A DNA stretch of 62,475 nt from Promicromonospora citrea (GTDB lineage Bacteria; Actinomycetota; Actinomycetes; Actinomycetales; Cellulomonadaceae). The stretch lies in contig NZ_JABEMG010000010.1 in assembly GCF_013004695.1 (NCBI RefSeq), positions 1 to 62,475 of the forward strand, given 5' to 3'. Position numbers and translations under genes: made by a program. The notes under the pieces were generated by a model that was given only the letters and a program-made list of their open reading frames with translations, did no database searches and was not told the origin of the DNA. The first letter of the stretch is position 1. Each line of letters starts with the position of its first letter. This document shows positions 9,013 to 17,059 of the stretch, piece by piece.

Positions 9013-10041
9013 TCAGCCGCGGCGCGCCGTCGAGCCCCGCTCGACGAGCTTGGCCGGCAGCAGGGCCGGCACGGACAGGCCGGGCGACGGGGTGCGGAGC
9101 TGGTTGAGCAGGCGCTGCACGGCGAACGCCCCGAAGTGGCGCAGCGGGGCGGCGACCGTGGTCAGCGGCGGGGTGCAGAAGTCGGAGCCGAAGATGTTGT
9201 CGAACCCGACGACGCTCAGCTCGCGCGGGATGTCGACGCCCAACCGCGTCAGCCCGCGCATCGCGCCGATCGCGACCAGGTCGTTGTAGGCGACCGTCGC
9301 CGTCGCGGCGTGGGTGGTCAGGGCCTGGGCCGCCGAGAGTCCGCCGGCGAGCGTGGGCGCGAACGGGCCGAGCCGCCGGGCGCGCAGGCCGAGCTCCTGG
9401 GTCGCCTCGCGGAACGCGCGCCAGCGCATGCCGTCGGCCCACGACGCCTCGGGCCCGGCGAGGTAGGTCAGGCGGGTGTGTCCCAGCCCCGCGAGGTGCT
9501 CGACGGCGCGCCGCATCCCCTGCGCGTTGTCGGTGATCACGCTCGGCACGTCGGTGACGACGCGGTTCATGACGACGGTCGGGCGCTGCTTGGCGACGGC
9601 CCGGATCGCCGAGTCCGACAGCCGGGAGGTGGCCAGCACGATGCCCTCCACGAGCGGGAGGGTGCGTTCCAGCGCCCGGCGCTCGGCGCCGCTCGACTCG
9701 TGGGCGTCGACCACCAGCAGCGTGTACCCGGCATCGATCGCCGTCTTCTCCGCGCTGCGGATGATCTCGAAGAAGAACGGGTTGGTGAGGTCGGCGACGA
9801 CGATCGCGAGCAGCGCCGTCCTGCCGTCCGGCCGCGCCCGCCCGATCGGCCGGGTGCGGTACCCGAGCTCGTGCGCCACCCGGCGGATCCGCTCCGCGGT
9901 CTCCGCGTTGACCCGGCCCGGCCGGGAGAACGCCCGCGACACGGTCGACGGCGCGACGTCGGCGGCCCTGGCGACGTCGTAGATGGTCGGTCTGGTGTCC
10001 GGTGTGGCCGAAGAGCTCCCTGTCTCGCCAGTTTCGCCCAT
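9013..10041 (-). CDS. LacI-family transcriptional repressor of the carbohydrate regulon
   Basis: 342 residues. The N-terminal helix-turn-helix (TIYDVARAADVAPSTVSRAF, about residues 18-37) and hinge are followed by a periplasmic-binding-like sensor domain (LAIVVADLTNPFFFEIIRSA; the terminal GLSVPALLPAKLVERGSTA is typical). It should repress its targets until a sugar-like ligand binds. It lies between the two transcription units that carry identical operators, and a diverged operator lies just upstream of its own gene, suggesting autoregulation. The start is uncertain: ATG at 10041 has no clear ribosome site, and an in-frame ATG at 10083 would add 14 residues. Confidence 0.93.
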   Translation of the reverse strand: MGETGETGSSSATPDTRPTIYDVARAADVAPSTVSRAFSRPGRVNAETAERIRRVAHELGYRTRPIGRARPDGRTALLAIVVADLTNPFFFEIIRSAEKTAIDAGYTLLVVDAHESSGAERRALERTLPLVEGIVLATSRLSDSAIRAVAKQRPTVVMNRVVTDVPSVITDNAQGMRRAVEHLAGLGHTRLTYLAGPEASWADGMRWRAFREATQELGLRARRLGPFAPTLAGGLSAAQALTTHAATATVAYNDLVAIGAMRGLTRLGVDIPRELSVVGFDNIFGSDFCTPPLTTVAAPLRHFGAFAVQRLLNQLRTPSPGLSVPALLPAKLVERGSTARRG

Positions 10042-10125
10042 GCGCGGGGAGCGTACGGCGCGCCCGGCGCTCGCGGCAACCATCTGCCGTGAAACCACGT
10101 AGGTGTGGCATGTCCTTACCTGCCC

Positions 10126-10149
10126 GGCAAGAGGTGGCAACACCTTGAC
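10126..10149. promoter_or_regulatory. LacI-type operator 3 (diverged), before lacI
   Basis: GGCAAGAGGTGGCAAC followed by ACCTTGAC matches 19 of 24 positions of the two identical operators and keeps the central TGGCAAC core. Its place about 85 bases upstream of the repressor start suggests weaker autoregulation. Confidence 0.55.
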
Positions 10150-10179
10150 TGCCCCTGTGCCGCACCCTCGAATGACAGC

Positions 10180-10506
10180 ATGCCGCCGCCGACCGATCCG
10201 CCGGACCTGCCTGACGACGAGCTCGGCCACCTGCCCGGCGACCTGCCCGGCCACCTGCCCGGCCTGGTCGCCGACGAGGCGGCGGTGCAGGTCGAGGCCG
10301 CCGAGAGCGAGCTGCGGCGGCTGGGTCTGGAGGAGATCCGCGTGCGGCACCACGGTGACCTGGCCCGCCTCGAGGCACCCCACCACGACCTCGCGAGCGT
10401 GGCGGCCGAGCCGTTGCGCGGCGAGGTGCTGCGGGCCGTGCGGTCCGCGGGGTTCCGGTCCGTCGCTGTCGACCTGGAGGCAGTCCCGGACCCGCGCGAG
10501 GTGTGA
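10180..10506 (+). pseudogene. Fragment resembling the C-terminal end of LarE (PP-loop sulfur transferase)
   Basis: 108 codons from ATG. Residues about 45-105 (ESELRRLGLEEIRVRHHGDLARLE, in two parts, then VRSAGFRSVAVDLEA) match the conserved C-terminal region of LarE/ExsB-type ATP-dependent sacrificial sulfur transferases. The whole PP-loop ATPase part is absent and the end diverges where intact proteins read LEGYRSGSLN. The first 35 residues are low-complexity PDLP/GHLPGDLPGHLPG repeats of unclear origin. It sits alone between lacI and the importer operon, after operator 3. Most likely a decayed remnant; a short expressed protein is possible but has no evident function. Confidence 0.6.
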
Positions 10507-10521
10507 CCTCGGCACCGGCAC

Positions 10522-10545
10522 GGCAACAAGTGGCAACTCGTTGTC
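10522..10545 (+). promoter_or_regulatory. LacI-type operator 2 and promoter, before the importer operon
   Basis: The same 24 bases as operator 1 in inverted genome orientation, about 80 bases before the permease start. TTGTCC (10541-10546) and TAGTGT (10564-10569) form a -35/-10 pair with 17-base spacing, so the operator covers the -35 box. Confidence 0.8.
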
Positions 10546-10624
10546 CGGCCCCACCGCGGCTCCTAGTGTCCGTGGGACGCGCGGCCTCACCGGCGAGGCC
10601 GCTGACCTGCTGGAGGTCCACGCC

Positions 10625-11437
10625 ATGGTGACGTCCCGGGAGGCCCGCCCCACGGCCGTGGCGCTGCTCGCGGAGGGCTGGCGGCCGGTGGCGGTGCTGC
10701 TGGCCCTGTTCGCCGTGTGGTGGTTCGTCGCGTGGCGCGAGCTCGTCCCCGCCTATCTCGTGCCCTCCCCGGGTGCGGTCGCGGAGACGATGGCCGCCGA
10801 CTGGGCGATGCTGCTCGAGCACACGTGGGTGACCACGCTCGAGACGATCGTCGGCTTCGCGCTCGCCGCGGTGATCGGCGTGGCGGCGGCCGTGCTGCTG
10901 GTCTACTCCCGGACCGCCGAGCGTTCGCTCTACCCGCTGATCCTGTTCGCGCAGGTCATCCCCAAGATCGCCATCGCGCCCATCCTCGTGGTCTGGTTCG
11001 GCTTCGGGATGACGCCGAAGATCGTGCTCGCCGTGCTCATCGCCTTCTTCCCCGTGGTGGTCTCGGCGGTGGCCGGGCTGCGCTCGGTCGACCCGGAGCT
11101 GCTCGAGCTGTCCGCGACCATGGGCGCCTCACGGTGGAAGACGTTCCGCAAGATCCGGTTCCCCGGCGCGCTGCCGCAGCTCGTGTCCGGCCTCAAGGTC
11201 GCGGTCACCCTGGCCGTCGTGGGCGCCGTCGTCGGCGAGTTCGTGGGGGCCGACCGCGGCCTCGGGTACGTGCTGCTGCTGGCCAGCGGCAACCTCGATG
11301 CCCCGCTGCTGTTCGCCGACCTCCTCCTCATGTCGCTCATCGGCGTGGTCCTCTTCGTGCTCGTCGAGGTGCTCGAACGGCTCCTCGTCCCGTGGCACGC
11401 GTCGCGGCGCACCGGCCTCGCGCTCGCGACGGTCTGA
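10625..11437 (+). CDS. ABC transporter permease, nitrate/sulfonate/taurine (SsuC-TauC) type
   Basis: 270 residues with about six membrane segments. The cytoplasmic EAA-type loop reads ELLELSATMGASRWKTF (about 158-174) and precedes KIRFPGALP, the usual coupling site for the ATPase. The start has GGAGG 8 bases upstream. It is the first gene of an importer unit with a lipoprotein receptor (64 bases downstream) and ATPase. Paralogues carry sulfonates, nitrate, pyrimidine precursors and other small molecules, so the solute is not fixed by sequence; the shared operator ties it to the secreted sugar-active proteins. Confidence 0.92.
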   Translation: MVTSREARPTAVALLAEGWRPVAVLLALFAVWWFVAWRELVPAYLVPSPGAVAETMAADWAMLLEHTWVTTLETIVGFALAAVIGVAAAVLLVYSRTAERSLYPLILFAQVIPKIAIAPILVVWFGFGMTPKIVLAVLIAFFPVVVSAVAGLRSVDPELLELSATMGASRWKTFRKIRFPGALPQLVSGLKVAVTLAVVGAVVGEFVGADRGLGYVLLLASGNLDAPLLFADLLLMSLIGVVLFVLVEVLERLLVPWHASRRTGLALATV

Positions 11438-11500
11438 CGGCCGCCCACCCTCCCGCGTCCCGCGCCGTCGCGACGGCGGCCCGACAGAAAGGTCCGACCC

Positions 11501-12589
11501 ATGCGTGGTACCCGGCGTCACACAGCGCACGACCGCACGAACGACGAGAGGGACGGCGGCAGGCGGCGCGGGCCGCGCCCGCGCAGGCTCGCGACGTCCC
11601 TGGCAGCCGGGTCGGCGGTCGCGGCCCTCGCCGCGTGCGGGCAGGCCGCAGGCCCGGCGGGCGAGACGAACGCCGAGGGCCTGCAGGAGGTCACGGTCAC
11701 CCTGAACTGGGTGCCGTACGGCGAGCACGCGCCGTTCTACCTCGGCGTCGCCGACGGCATCTTCGAGGACGAGGGGATCGACCTCACGATCCAGCCCGGC
11801 AACGGGTCCGGCAACACCGTCCAGCAGGTCGCGCAGCGCAACACCGACTTCGGCTGGGCGGACACGCCGCCGCTCGCCAACGGGATCGCCTCGGGCATGC
11901 CGGTGCGCAGCGTCGGCGTCTTCCTGCAGACCGGGCCGAGCTCCGTCGAGTTCTTCGAGGACCAGGGCATCACCGAGCCCGCGGACCTCGTGGGCAAGAC
12001 GGTCGGCGGCACGCCGGGCGACGCGATGTACGGCACGTTCCCCGCGTGGCTCGAGATCAACGGCGTGGACCCGGCGGACGTGACGGTGGTCAACGTCGAC
12101 GCGGCGGGCAAGATCGCCGCGCTCATCGAGGGCAAGGTCGACGCGATCCAGGGCTTCTACCACGACCAGTCCGCGACCATCGAGGACCAGACGGGCAAGG
12201 AGGTGTCCGCGCTGCCCTTCGCCGACTTCGGCATGAACATGCTCGGCACCGGCCTCGTCGCGCACGAGGCGACCATCGAGAGCGACCCCGGGCTGGTCCA
12301 GGCGATGGTGCGGGCGACGTCGCGCTCGTTCCAGGCCGCGGCCGAGGACCCGCAGGCCGCCGTCGCCGCGATGGCCGAGGGCGCCGAGCAGGCGCCGGAC
12401 GAGAGCGTGCTGACGGCGCAGCTCGAGGCGACCGTCGGCCTGCTCGACCTGGAGGGCGCGCCCGCCCCGGGCGTCAACACCGAGCAGCAGTGGACGGACA
12501 CGCTGACGTTCCTCACCGAGAACACCGACTTCGACGGCGGGACGACGCCGGGCGACTTCTGGGACGCGAGCTTCGGGGAGGACCTGTGA
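11501..12589 (+). CDS. ABC transporter substrate-binding lipoprotein, NMT1/THI5-like
   Basis: 362 residues. A long basic, Arg-rich N-region precedes a lipoprotein signal with lipobox LAAC (Cys about 46). The mature part is NMT1/THI5-like: VTLNWVPYGEHAPFYLGVADG, DFGWADTPPLANG and GKTVGGTPGD are characteristic. It should capture the solute outside the membrane and hand it to the adjacent permease. AGAAAGG lies upstream of the ATG. The family binds pyrimidines, sulfonates or small organic anions in known cases; the ligand here is unknown. The stop overlaps the GTG of the ATPase by four bases. Confidence 0.92.
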   Translation: MRGTRRHTAHDRTNDERDGGRRRGPRPRRLATSLAAGSAVAALAACGQAAGPAGETNAEGLQEVTVTLNWVPYGEHAPFYLGVADGIFEDEGIDLTIQPGNGSGNTVQQVAQRNTDFGWADTPPLANGIASGMPVRSVGVFLQTGPSSVEFFEDQGITEPADLVGKTVGGTPGDAMYGTFPAWLEINGVDPADVTVVNVDAAGKIAALIEGKVDAIQGFYHDQSATIEDQTGKEVSALPFADFGMNMLGTGLVAHEATIESDPGLVQAMVRATSRSFQAAAEDPQAAVAAMAEGAEQAPDESVLTAQLEATVGLLDLEGAPAPGVNTEQQWTDTLTFLTENTDFDGGTTPGDFWDASFGEDL

Positions 12590-13407
12590 CCGCGACCGCG
12601 GAACAGGGCGCCGCGACCGGCCCCGCGCCCGCCGCGGAGCCGATCATCGAGGTCTCGCACGTCACCTGCCGCTTCACGTCCCGGCGCTCGGAGACGGTCG
12701 CGCTGGAGGACGTCTCGCTGGCCGTGCGGCCGGGGGAGTTCGTGACGGTCGCGGGGCCCTCGGGCTGCGGCAAGTCCACCCTGCTCAAGCTCGTCGCGGG
12801 CCTCGTGCCGGCGACCGAGGGCGACGTGCGCCTGTACGGCCGGCCGGTCACCGGCCCGCAGCGCGAGATCGGGTTCGCGTTCCAGCGCTCGGCCCTGCTC
12901 GAGTGGCGCGGCGTGCGGCGGAACATCCTGCTGCAGGCCGAGATGCGCGGGATGGACCGCCGCAGGGCCGAGGAGCGCGCCGACCGCCTCATCGAGCTCA
13001 CCGGCCTGACCGGGTTCGAGAAGGCGCTGCCGCACGAGCTGTCCGGCGGCATGCAGCAGCGGGTCGCGCTGTGCCGCGCCCTGCTGCACGAGCCCCGTGT
13101 CCTGCTCATGGACGAGCCGTTCGGCGCGCTCGACGCCCTGACCCGCGAGCAGATGAACACGGAGATGAACCGGATCTGGCGCGAGACGGGCACCACGGTG
13201 GTGCTCGTGACCCACTCGGTTCCGGAGGCGGTGTACCTGGGCAGCCGGATCGTCGTCATGAGCCCCCGGCCGGGCCGGATCGTCGAGATCCTCGAACCAG
13301 GGCTCCCGGAGCACCGCGAGTACGGGCCCACGCTCGCCGACCCCCGGTTCGCGGCGGCGGCCGCCCGCCTGCGGGACCTGCTCGGCGCGAGCCACGCGCC
13401 GGAGTGA
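12586..13407 (+). CDS. ABC transporter ATP-binding protein, SsuB/TauB type
   Basis: 273 residues from GTG, which overlaps the receptor stop (GTGA). Walker A GPSGCGKST, Q-loop AFQRSALLEW, signature LSGGMQQR, Walker B VLLMDEPFGALD and the H-loop THSVPEA are all intact, so it should power the importer with the two preceding genes. The Q-loop/LEW form and the short C-terminal tail without a regulatory domain match nitrate/sulfonate-type ATPases. It ends 10 bases before the oxidoreductase gene, suggesting continued transcription into it. Confidence 0.93.
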   Translation: MTATAEQGAATGPAPAAEPIIEVSHVTCRFTSRRSETVALEDVSLAVRPGEFVTVAGPSGCGKSTLLKLVAGLVPATEGDVRLYGRPVTGPQREIGFAFQRSALLEWRGVRRNILLQAEMRGMDRRRAEERADRLIELTGLTGFEKALPHELSGGMQQRVALCRALLHEPRVLLMDEPFGALDALTREQMNTEMNRIWRETGTTVVLVTHSVPEAVYLGSRIVVMSPRPGRIVEILEPGLPEHREYGPTLADPRFAAAAARLRDLLGASHAPE

Positions 13408-13417
13408 GGCGCGCACG

Positions 13418-14455
13418 GTGAGCGGCTGCGGTCTCGGCGTCGGCCTGGTCGGCCTGGGCGGCATCGGCACGATGCACGCCCGGGCGCTCGCCGAGCTCCC
13501 GGGCCGGGCACGGCTCGTCGCGGTCAGCGGGAGCGGCACGCCCGGCACCGGTCCCGTGCCCGCGCGGCTGCCGCCGCACGAGGTGATCGCCCACCCGGAC
13601 GTCGACGTCGTCGCGATCTGCACCCCGAGCCACACCCACGCGGCGCTCGCGCTGGCCGCCCTCGAGGCCGGGCGGCACGTCGTCGTCGAGAAGCCGCTCG
13701 CGCTCGACGTCGGCGACGCGCTGCGCGTCGCGCGAGCAGCGCACGACCGCGGCCTGTCGGTCTCGATGATCGCGCAGCGCCGCCTGGAGCCGGAGTACCG
13801 GGCGCTCGCGCGCGCCGTCACCGACGCGGCGCTGGGCGACCTGCGCCTCGCGGTCACCCAGGTGCCCTGGCACCGTGACGACGGCTACTACCGCGCGGCG
13901 CCGTGGCGCGCAGCGCCCGGCCGCGGCGGCGGGTCCCTGATGAACCAGGGTGTGCACAGCGTCGACCTGCTGCGGTGGGTGTGCGGTCGGGCCTGTGGCC
14001 CGGTCGAGTCGGTGACCGCGCAGGCAGGCACCCTCGCGCACGACGTCGCGGTCGAGGACACGACGGTCGCGACGCTCCGGTTCGCCTCCGGCGCGCTGGG
14101 CGTCCTGACCACGACGACGGCGACCCCGCCCGGCTTCCCGGCGACCCTCGCCGTGTACGGGTCGCAGGGCTCGGCCGAGCTCGGCCAGGGCGCCGTGCTC
14201 CGCTGGGACGTGCCGGGCGTGCCGCCGCCGTCGGCGGCGGCGAGCCCGACGAGCGGCGCCGCGGACCCGCTGGCCATCGGGCACACGGGGCACCTGGCGC
14301 AGTGGGCGCGGATCGTCGACGCGCTCGAGGCGGGCACGCCCGTCCCGGTCGGGGTCGACGACGCCGTCGAGACGGTGCGGCTGCTGTGCGCGATCGAGGA
14401 GGCCGCGGCGTCGGGCCGGGCGGTGCGGCCGGCTGACCTGGGGGCCGCACCCTGA
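13418..14455 (+). CDS. Gfo/Idh/MocA-family NAD(P)-dependent oxidoreductase
   Basis: 345 residues from GTG. The N-terminal Rossmann fold has GLVGLGGIGTMHARAL and CTPSHTHAALAL; the EKP motif (VVVEKPLALD) and GGSLMNQGVHSVDLL, with its conserved His, mark the active site. There is no signal peptide, so it works in the cytoplasm. Family members oxidise or reduce hydroxyls of sugars, inositols and glycosides, including C3 oxidation of glucosides. As the last gene of the LacI-controlled importer unit it probably acts on the imported compound. A Pro/Ala-rich insertion near residue 270 is unusual but does not touch conserved motifs. Confidence 0.9.
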   Translation: MSGCGLGVGLVGLGGIGTMHARALAELPGRARLVAVSGSGTPGTGPVPARLPPHEVIAHPDVDVVAICTPSHTHAALALAALEAGRHVVVEKPLALDVGDALRVARAAHDRGLSVSMIAQRRLEPEYRALARAVTDAALGDLRLAVTQVPWHRDDGYYRAAPWRAAPGRGGGSLMNQGVHSVDLLRWVCGRACGPVESVTAQAGTLAHDVAVEDTTVATLRFASGALGVLTTTTATPPGFPATLAVYGSQGSAELGQGAVLRWDVPGVPPPSAAASPTSGAADPLAIGHTGHLAQWARIVDALEAGTPVPVGVDDAVETVRLLCAIEEAAASGRAVRPADLGAAP

Positions 14456-14488
14456 CCGTCACGCGCGCGCACCGGTCCGCGGCGCCGC

Positions 14489-15094
14489 TCACGCCGGCGT
14501 GACGGCGTCCCCCGGGTGGTCGGCGCGCAGGCCGTCGAGCGTGACGGTGAGCAGCCGGCGCCAGCCCTCGGGCCTGCACGCGTCGGTGACCTCCACGGTG
14601 TGACCGAGCGCGACGAGCAGGAGCAGCACGTCGTCGGTGGTGACGCCGGGGCGGAGCAGGCCCGCGGCGTCGGCTCGGGCGCGCAGCTCGTCGATGACGA
14701 GGCGGAGCTGCCCGATCCCCTCCCGATCGGGCTCGGCCCAGGTGAGCGCGAAGTGCTCCAGGGTCGCGCGGTGACGGGCGTAGCCGGTCAGCGCCTGCTC
14801 GAAGAAGTCGGTGAGCGCAGCCCAGGGGTCCGTGGCCCGGGCGGCCGCGTGTCGTGCCGCCTCGGCCCACCGCGTGAAGTCCTGCCGCAGCACGGCCTCG
14901 ACCAGGTCCGACTTCGTGGGGAAGTGGCGGTACAGCGTGCCCATCCCGACGCCGCTGCACCGTGCGATCTCACGGACGTCGACGCTGGTTCCGTACTCGG
15001 CCATCGCGGCCGACGCGGCCGCGACGATCGCCTCCCGGTTGCGGACGGCGTCGGCGCGGCGGGGGCGGTCCGGCGACGTCGGAATCGTGGTCAC
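14489..15094 (-). CDS. TetR-family regulator of the divergent DUF385 gene
   Basis: 201 residues from GTG. The helix-turn-helix is SVDVREIARCSGVGMGTLYRHFPTKSDLVEAVL (in two parts, about 42-75), classic for TetR; the C-terminal domain is of the common TetR_C type with many Arg/Asp and no recognisable ligand pocket. It is divergent from a deazaflavin-dependent nitroreductase-like gene, and the 83-base spacer holds two palindromes of the same sequence, so it most likely represses both genes. Confidence 0.9.
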   Translation of the reverse strand: MTTIPTSPDRPRRADAVRNREAIVAAASAAMAEYGTSVDVREIARCSGVGMGTLYRHFPTKSDLVEAVLRQDFTRWAEAARHAAARATDPWAALTDFFEQALTGYARHRATLEHFALTWAEPDREGIGQLRLVIDELRARADAAGLLRPGVTTDDVLLLLVALGHTVEVTDACRPEGWRRLLTVTLDGLRADHPGDAVTPA

Positions 15095-15114
15095 GAGGAC
15101 AGGGTACCCGAAGG

Positions 15115-15160
15115 CGGAGCGCCTGCTCCGCTTGTGGTACGTTCCGGAGCACGTGCTCCG
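15115..15160. promoter_or_regulatory. Pair of TetR operators CGGAGC-N4-GCTCCG
   Basis: Two palindromes occupy the spacer between the TetR gene and its divergent neighbour: CGGAGCGCCTGCTCCG (15115-15130) and CGGAGCACGTGCTCCG (15145-15160). Half-sites are identical, the second is perfectly symmetric including its centre, and the centres are exactly 30 bases apart, placing both on related faces of the helix. Confidence 0.8.
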
Positions 15161-15177
15161 CTGAGAAGAGGTATCGC

Positions 15178-15675
15178 ATGTCTGACGCACCCCTGAGCTG
15201 GAACGACAGGATCGTCGCCGAGTTCCGGGCGAACGGCGGCTACGCCGCCTGGAGCAGCCCGGAGGACTTCGCCGCCGGGCGCCCCGTGCCGCCCCGGGTG
15301 CCCGGCCTGGACGGGCCCGGGATGCCGCTGATCCTGGTGCACCACACCGGGGCAAGGACCGGGCGCGAGCGGGTCAGCCCGCTCTTCTTCCAGCCGGTCG
15401 ACGACGGCTGGGCCGTCTTCGCCACCCACGGCGGCAGCCCGCACGACCCGGCCTGGTACCGGAACCTGATGGCGCACCCGCGGACCACCGTCGAGACGGG
15501 CGACGAGGAGGTGCCCGTGGTGGCCCGTCTCGCGCAGGGGGAGCAGCGCGCGCGGATCTGGTCCCGGCAGGTCGCGCTCATCCCGAAGTTCGCCGAGTTC
15601 GAGGCGGCCTCCGGCCGGGAGATCCCCGTGGTCGTGCTGCAGCGCGTGACGCCGGCCGCCGCGGCCGGGGAGTGA
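15178..15675 (+). CDS. Deazaflavin (F420)-dependent nitroreductase-like protein (DUF385)
   Basis: 165 residues. The split-barrel core shows LILVHHTGARTGRERVSPLFF (in two parts), WAVFATHGGSPHDPAWYRNLMAHP and the final RxIPVVVLQR, all hallmarks of the DUF385/F420H2-dependent reductase family. Such proteins use F420 to reduce nitro compounds, quinones or other substrates. GAAGAGG precedes the ATG. Divergent from, and probably repressed by, the TetR regulator through the twin palindromes. The natural substrate is unknown. Confidence 0.9.
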   Translation: MSDAPLSWNDRIVAEFRANGGYAAWSSPEDFAAGRPVPPRVPGLDGPGMPLILVHHTGARTGRERVSPLFFQPVDDGWAVFATHGGSPHDPAWYRNLMAHPRTTVETGDEEVPVVARLAQGEQRARIWSRQVALIPKFAEFEAASGREIPVVVLQRVTPAAAAGE

Positions 15676-15679
15676 GGCG

Positions 15680-16225
15680 TCAGAGCCGGTCGAACGGGGC
15701 CGCGTACCGGAACTCTCCCGCGTACTCCGCACGCCACGCCGACAGCGCACGCGCCTGGAACGCCGCGCCCCACGTGGGGTCCGGCGCCGAGATGCCCAGC
15801 TCGTGCGCGGGGACGAAGCCGAAGCGCCCGTAGAACGCCGGGTCCCCGAGCAGGACCACGGCGGGCTCACCCAGCGCGTCGGCCGCCCCGAGCAGGGCGT
15901 GCAGCAGCGCCGAGCCGACGCCGCGGCCCTGGTGGTCCGGGCGCACGCTCACCGGGCCGAGCCCGAGCACCGGGCGGCCCGCCATCCGGCCGCGGGTCGC
16001 CACGGCGTGGCCGAGGAGCTCGCGGCCGGACGCGTGGTGCTGCGCGACGAGCGCCAGCTCGGGCACCCAGCCCGCGTCCGCGCGCAGCCACCCGACCAGC
16101 GTGGCCTCGCCCGGGACGCCGTCGGGCTCGACCGGGGGCGCCGAGTGGGCCACCCCGGCGAAGGCGGCCGCGGTGAGCGCGCGGATCTCGGGGGCGTCGG
16201 ACGGGCGCTCGCGGCGGATCAGCAT
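15680..16225 (-). CDS. GNAT-family N-acetyltransferase
   Basis: 181 residues. MLIRRERPSDAPEIRAL starts the fold; GLGPVSVRPDHQGRGVGSALL is the acetyl-CoA-binding motif A, and the segment VVLLGDPAFYGRFGFVPA is typical of the YhbS-like GNAT group. The start at 16225 is chosen because homology begins at MLIRRE; an upstream in-frame ATG would add 12 residues without similarity. It converges on the DUF385 gene with a four-base gap. Substrate unknown. Confidence 0.88.
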   Translation of the reverse strand: MLIRRERPSDAPEIRALTAAAFAGVAHSAPPVEPDGVPGEATLVGWLRADAGWVPELALVAQHHASGRELLGHAVATRGRMAGRPVLGLGPVSVRPDHQGRGVGSALLHALLGAADALGEPAVVLLGDPAFYGRFGFVPAHELGISAPDPTWGAAFQARALSAWRAEYAGEFRYAAPFDRL

Positions 16226-16292
16226 GCCGTCACCGTGGGCCTCCGCCCGGCCGGGAGGCAAGGTGAATTCGCGGTGGCTCGGCCCGGCTCCC

Positions 16293-17054
16293 TCAGGGCT
16301 CCCGCGGGAGGAGGGTGGTGGCGCCGCTCCAGAGGGCCCCGGCGTTGAGCCGGTCCGGGAACCGCCCGAGCATCGCGTCGAAGAACTCGAGCGCGGTGCG
16401 CGTCGTGCCCAGGAGCTCGGCCGCCGCCCGCAGGTAGGCGCGGGTCTCCGCGACGGTCCGGGTCGCGTCGTCGTCGAGCCGCTCGTCCTTGTGGCCGGCG
16501 ACGACGAACCGGGGCCTCAGGCCCGCGACGACGTCGAGCGCCTGGAGCCACCGGGCGATCCCGTCGCCCTGGGCCTCCCGGAGGAACTGGTGGACGCCGT
16601 TGTAGACGACGTCGCCCGCGACCACGAGGCCGAGGTCCGGCACGTGCAGGACGCTGGTGTCGTCCGTGTCGGTGTGGCCGACCTCGACGATCCGCAGCTC
16701 GTGGCCCTCGAGGTCGATCCGGTTGCCGTCCGGCACGACCGCGGTGACCGGGGCGTCGGGGATCTGGCCGGGGAAGAGCGCGTCCCAGAAGGTCGGCCGC
16801 AGCCGGGCGTTGGCCTCCATCTGCGTGGTCGTCCCGGCGGACGCGACGACCTGGGCGCCGAAGCGCTCGGCGAGCGTGGGAGCGCCGAACCAGTGGTCGC
16901 CGTGCCCGTGGGTGACGACGATGTGCGTGAGGCGCTTGCCCGACGCCTCGACCCAGTCGCCGACCTGTTCGGTCTGCGCGGTCGTGAGGGGCGGGTCGAC
17001 CAGCACGGCGTCGCGCTCGCCGGAGACCAGGGTGACCGACAGCGGGGAGAACAT
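16293..17054 (-). CDS. Metallo-beta-lactamase-fold hydrolase
   Basis: 253 residues. The metal site motif HGHGDH is at 49-54; further ligands are in VGHTDTDDT, VVAGDVVYNG and VVAGHKDE. The protein is the single-domain MBL hydrolase type and lacks a signal peptide. Typical functions are glyoxalase II-like, lactonase or general detoxifying hydrolysis; the substrate cannot be fixed. A GGGGA site lies upstream. The first codons abut a plus-strand fragment that looks like the tail of a MarR regulator, suggesting a lost divergent partner. Confidence 0.88.
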   Translation of the reverse strand: MFSPLSVTLVSGERDAVLVDPPLTTAQTEQVGDWVEASGKRLTHIVVTHGHGDHWFGAPTLAERFGAQVVASAGTTTQMEANARLRPTFWDALFPGQIPDAPVTAVVPDGNRIDLEGHELRIVEVGHTDTDDTSVLHVPDLGLVVAGDVVYNGVHQFLREAQGDGIARWLQALDVVAGLRPRFVVAGHKDERLDDDATRTVAETRAYLRAAAELLGTTRTALEFFDAMLGRFPDRLNAGALWSGATTLLPREP

Positions 17055-17059
17055 GCGGC

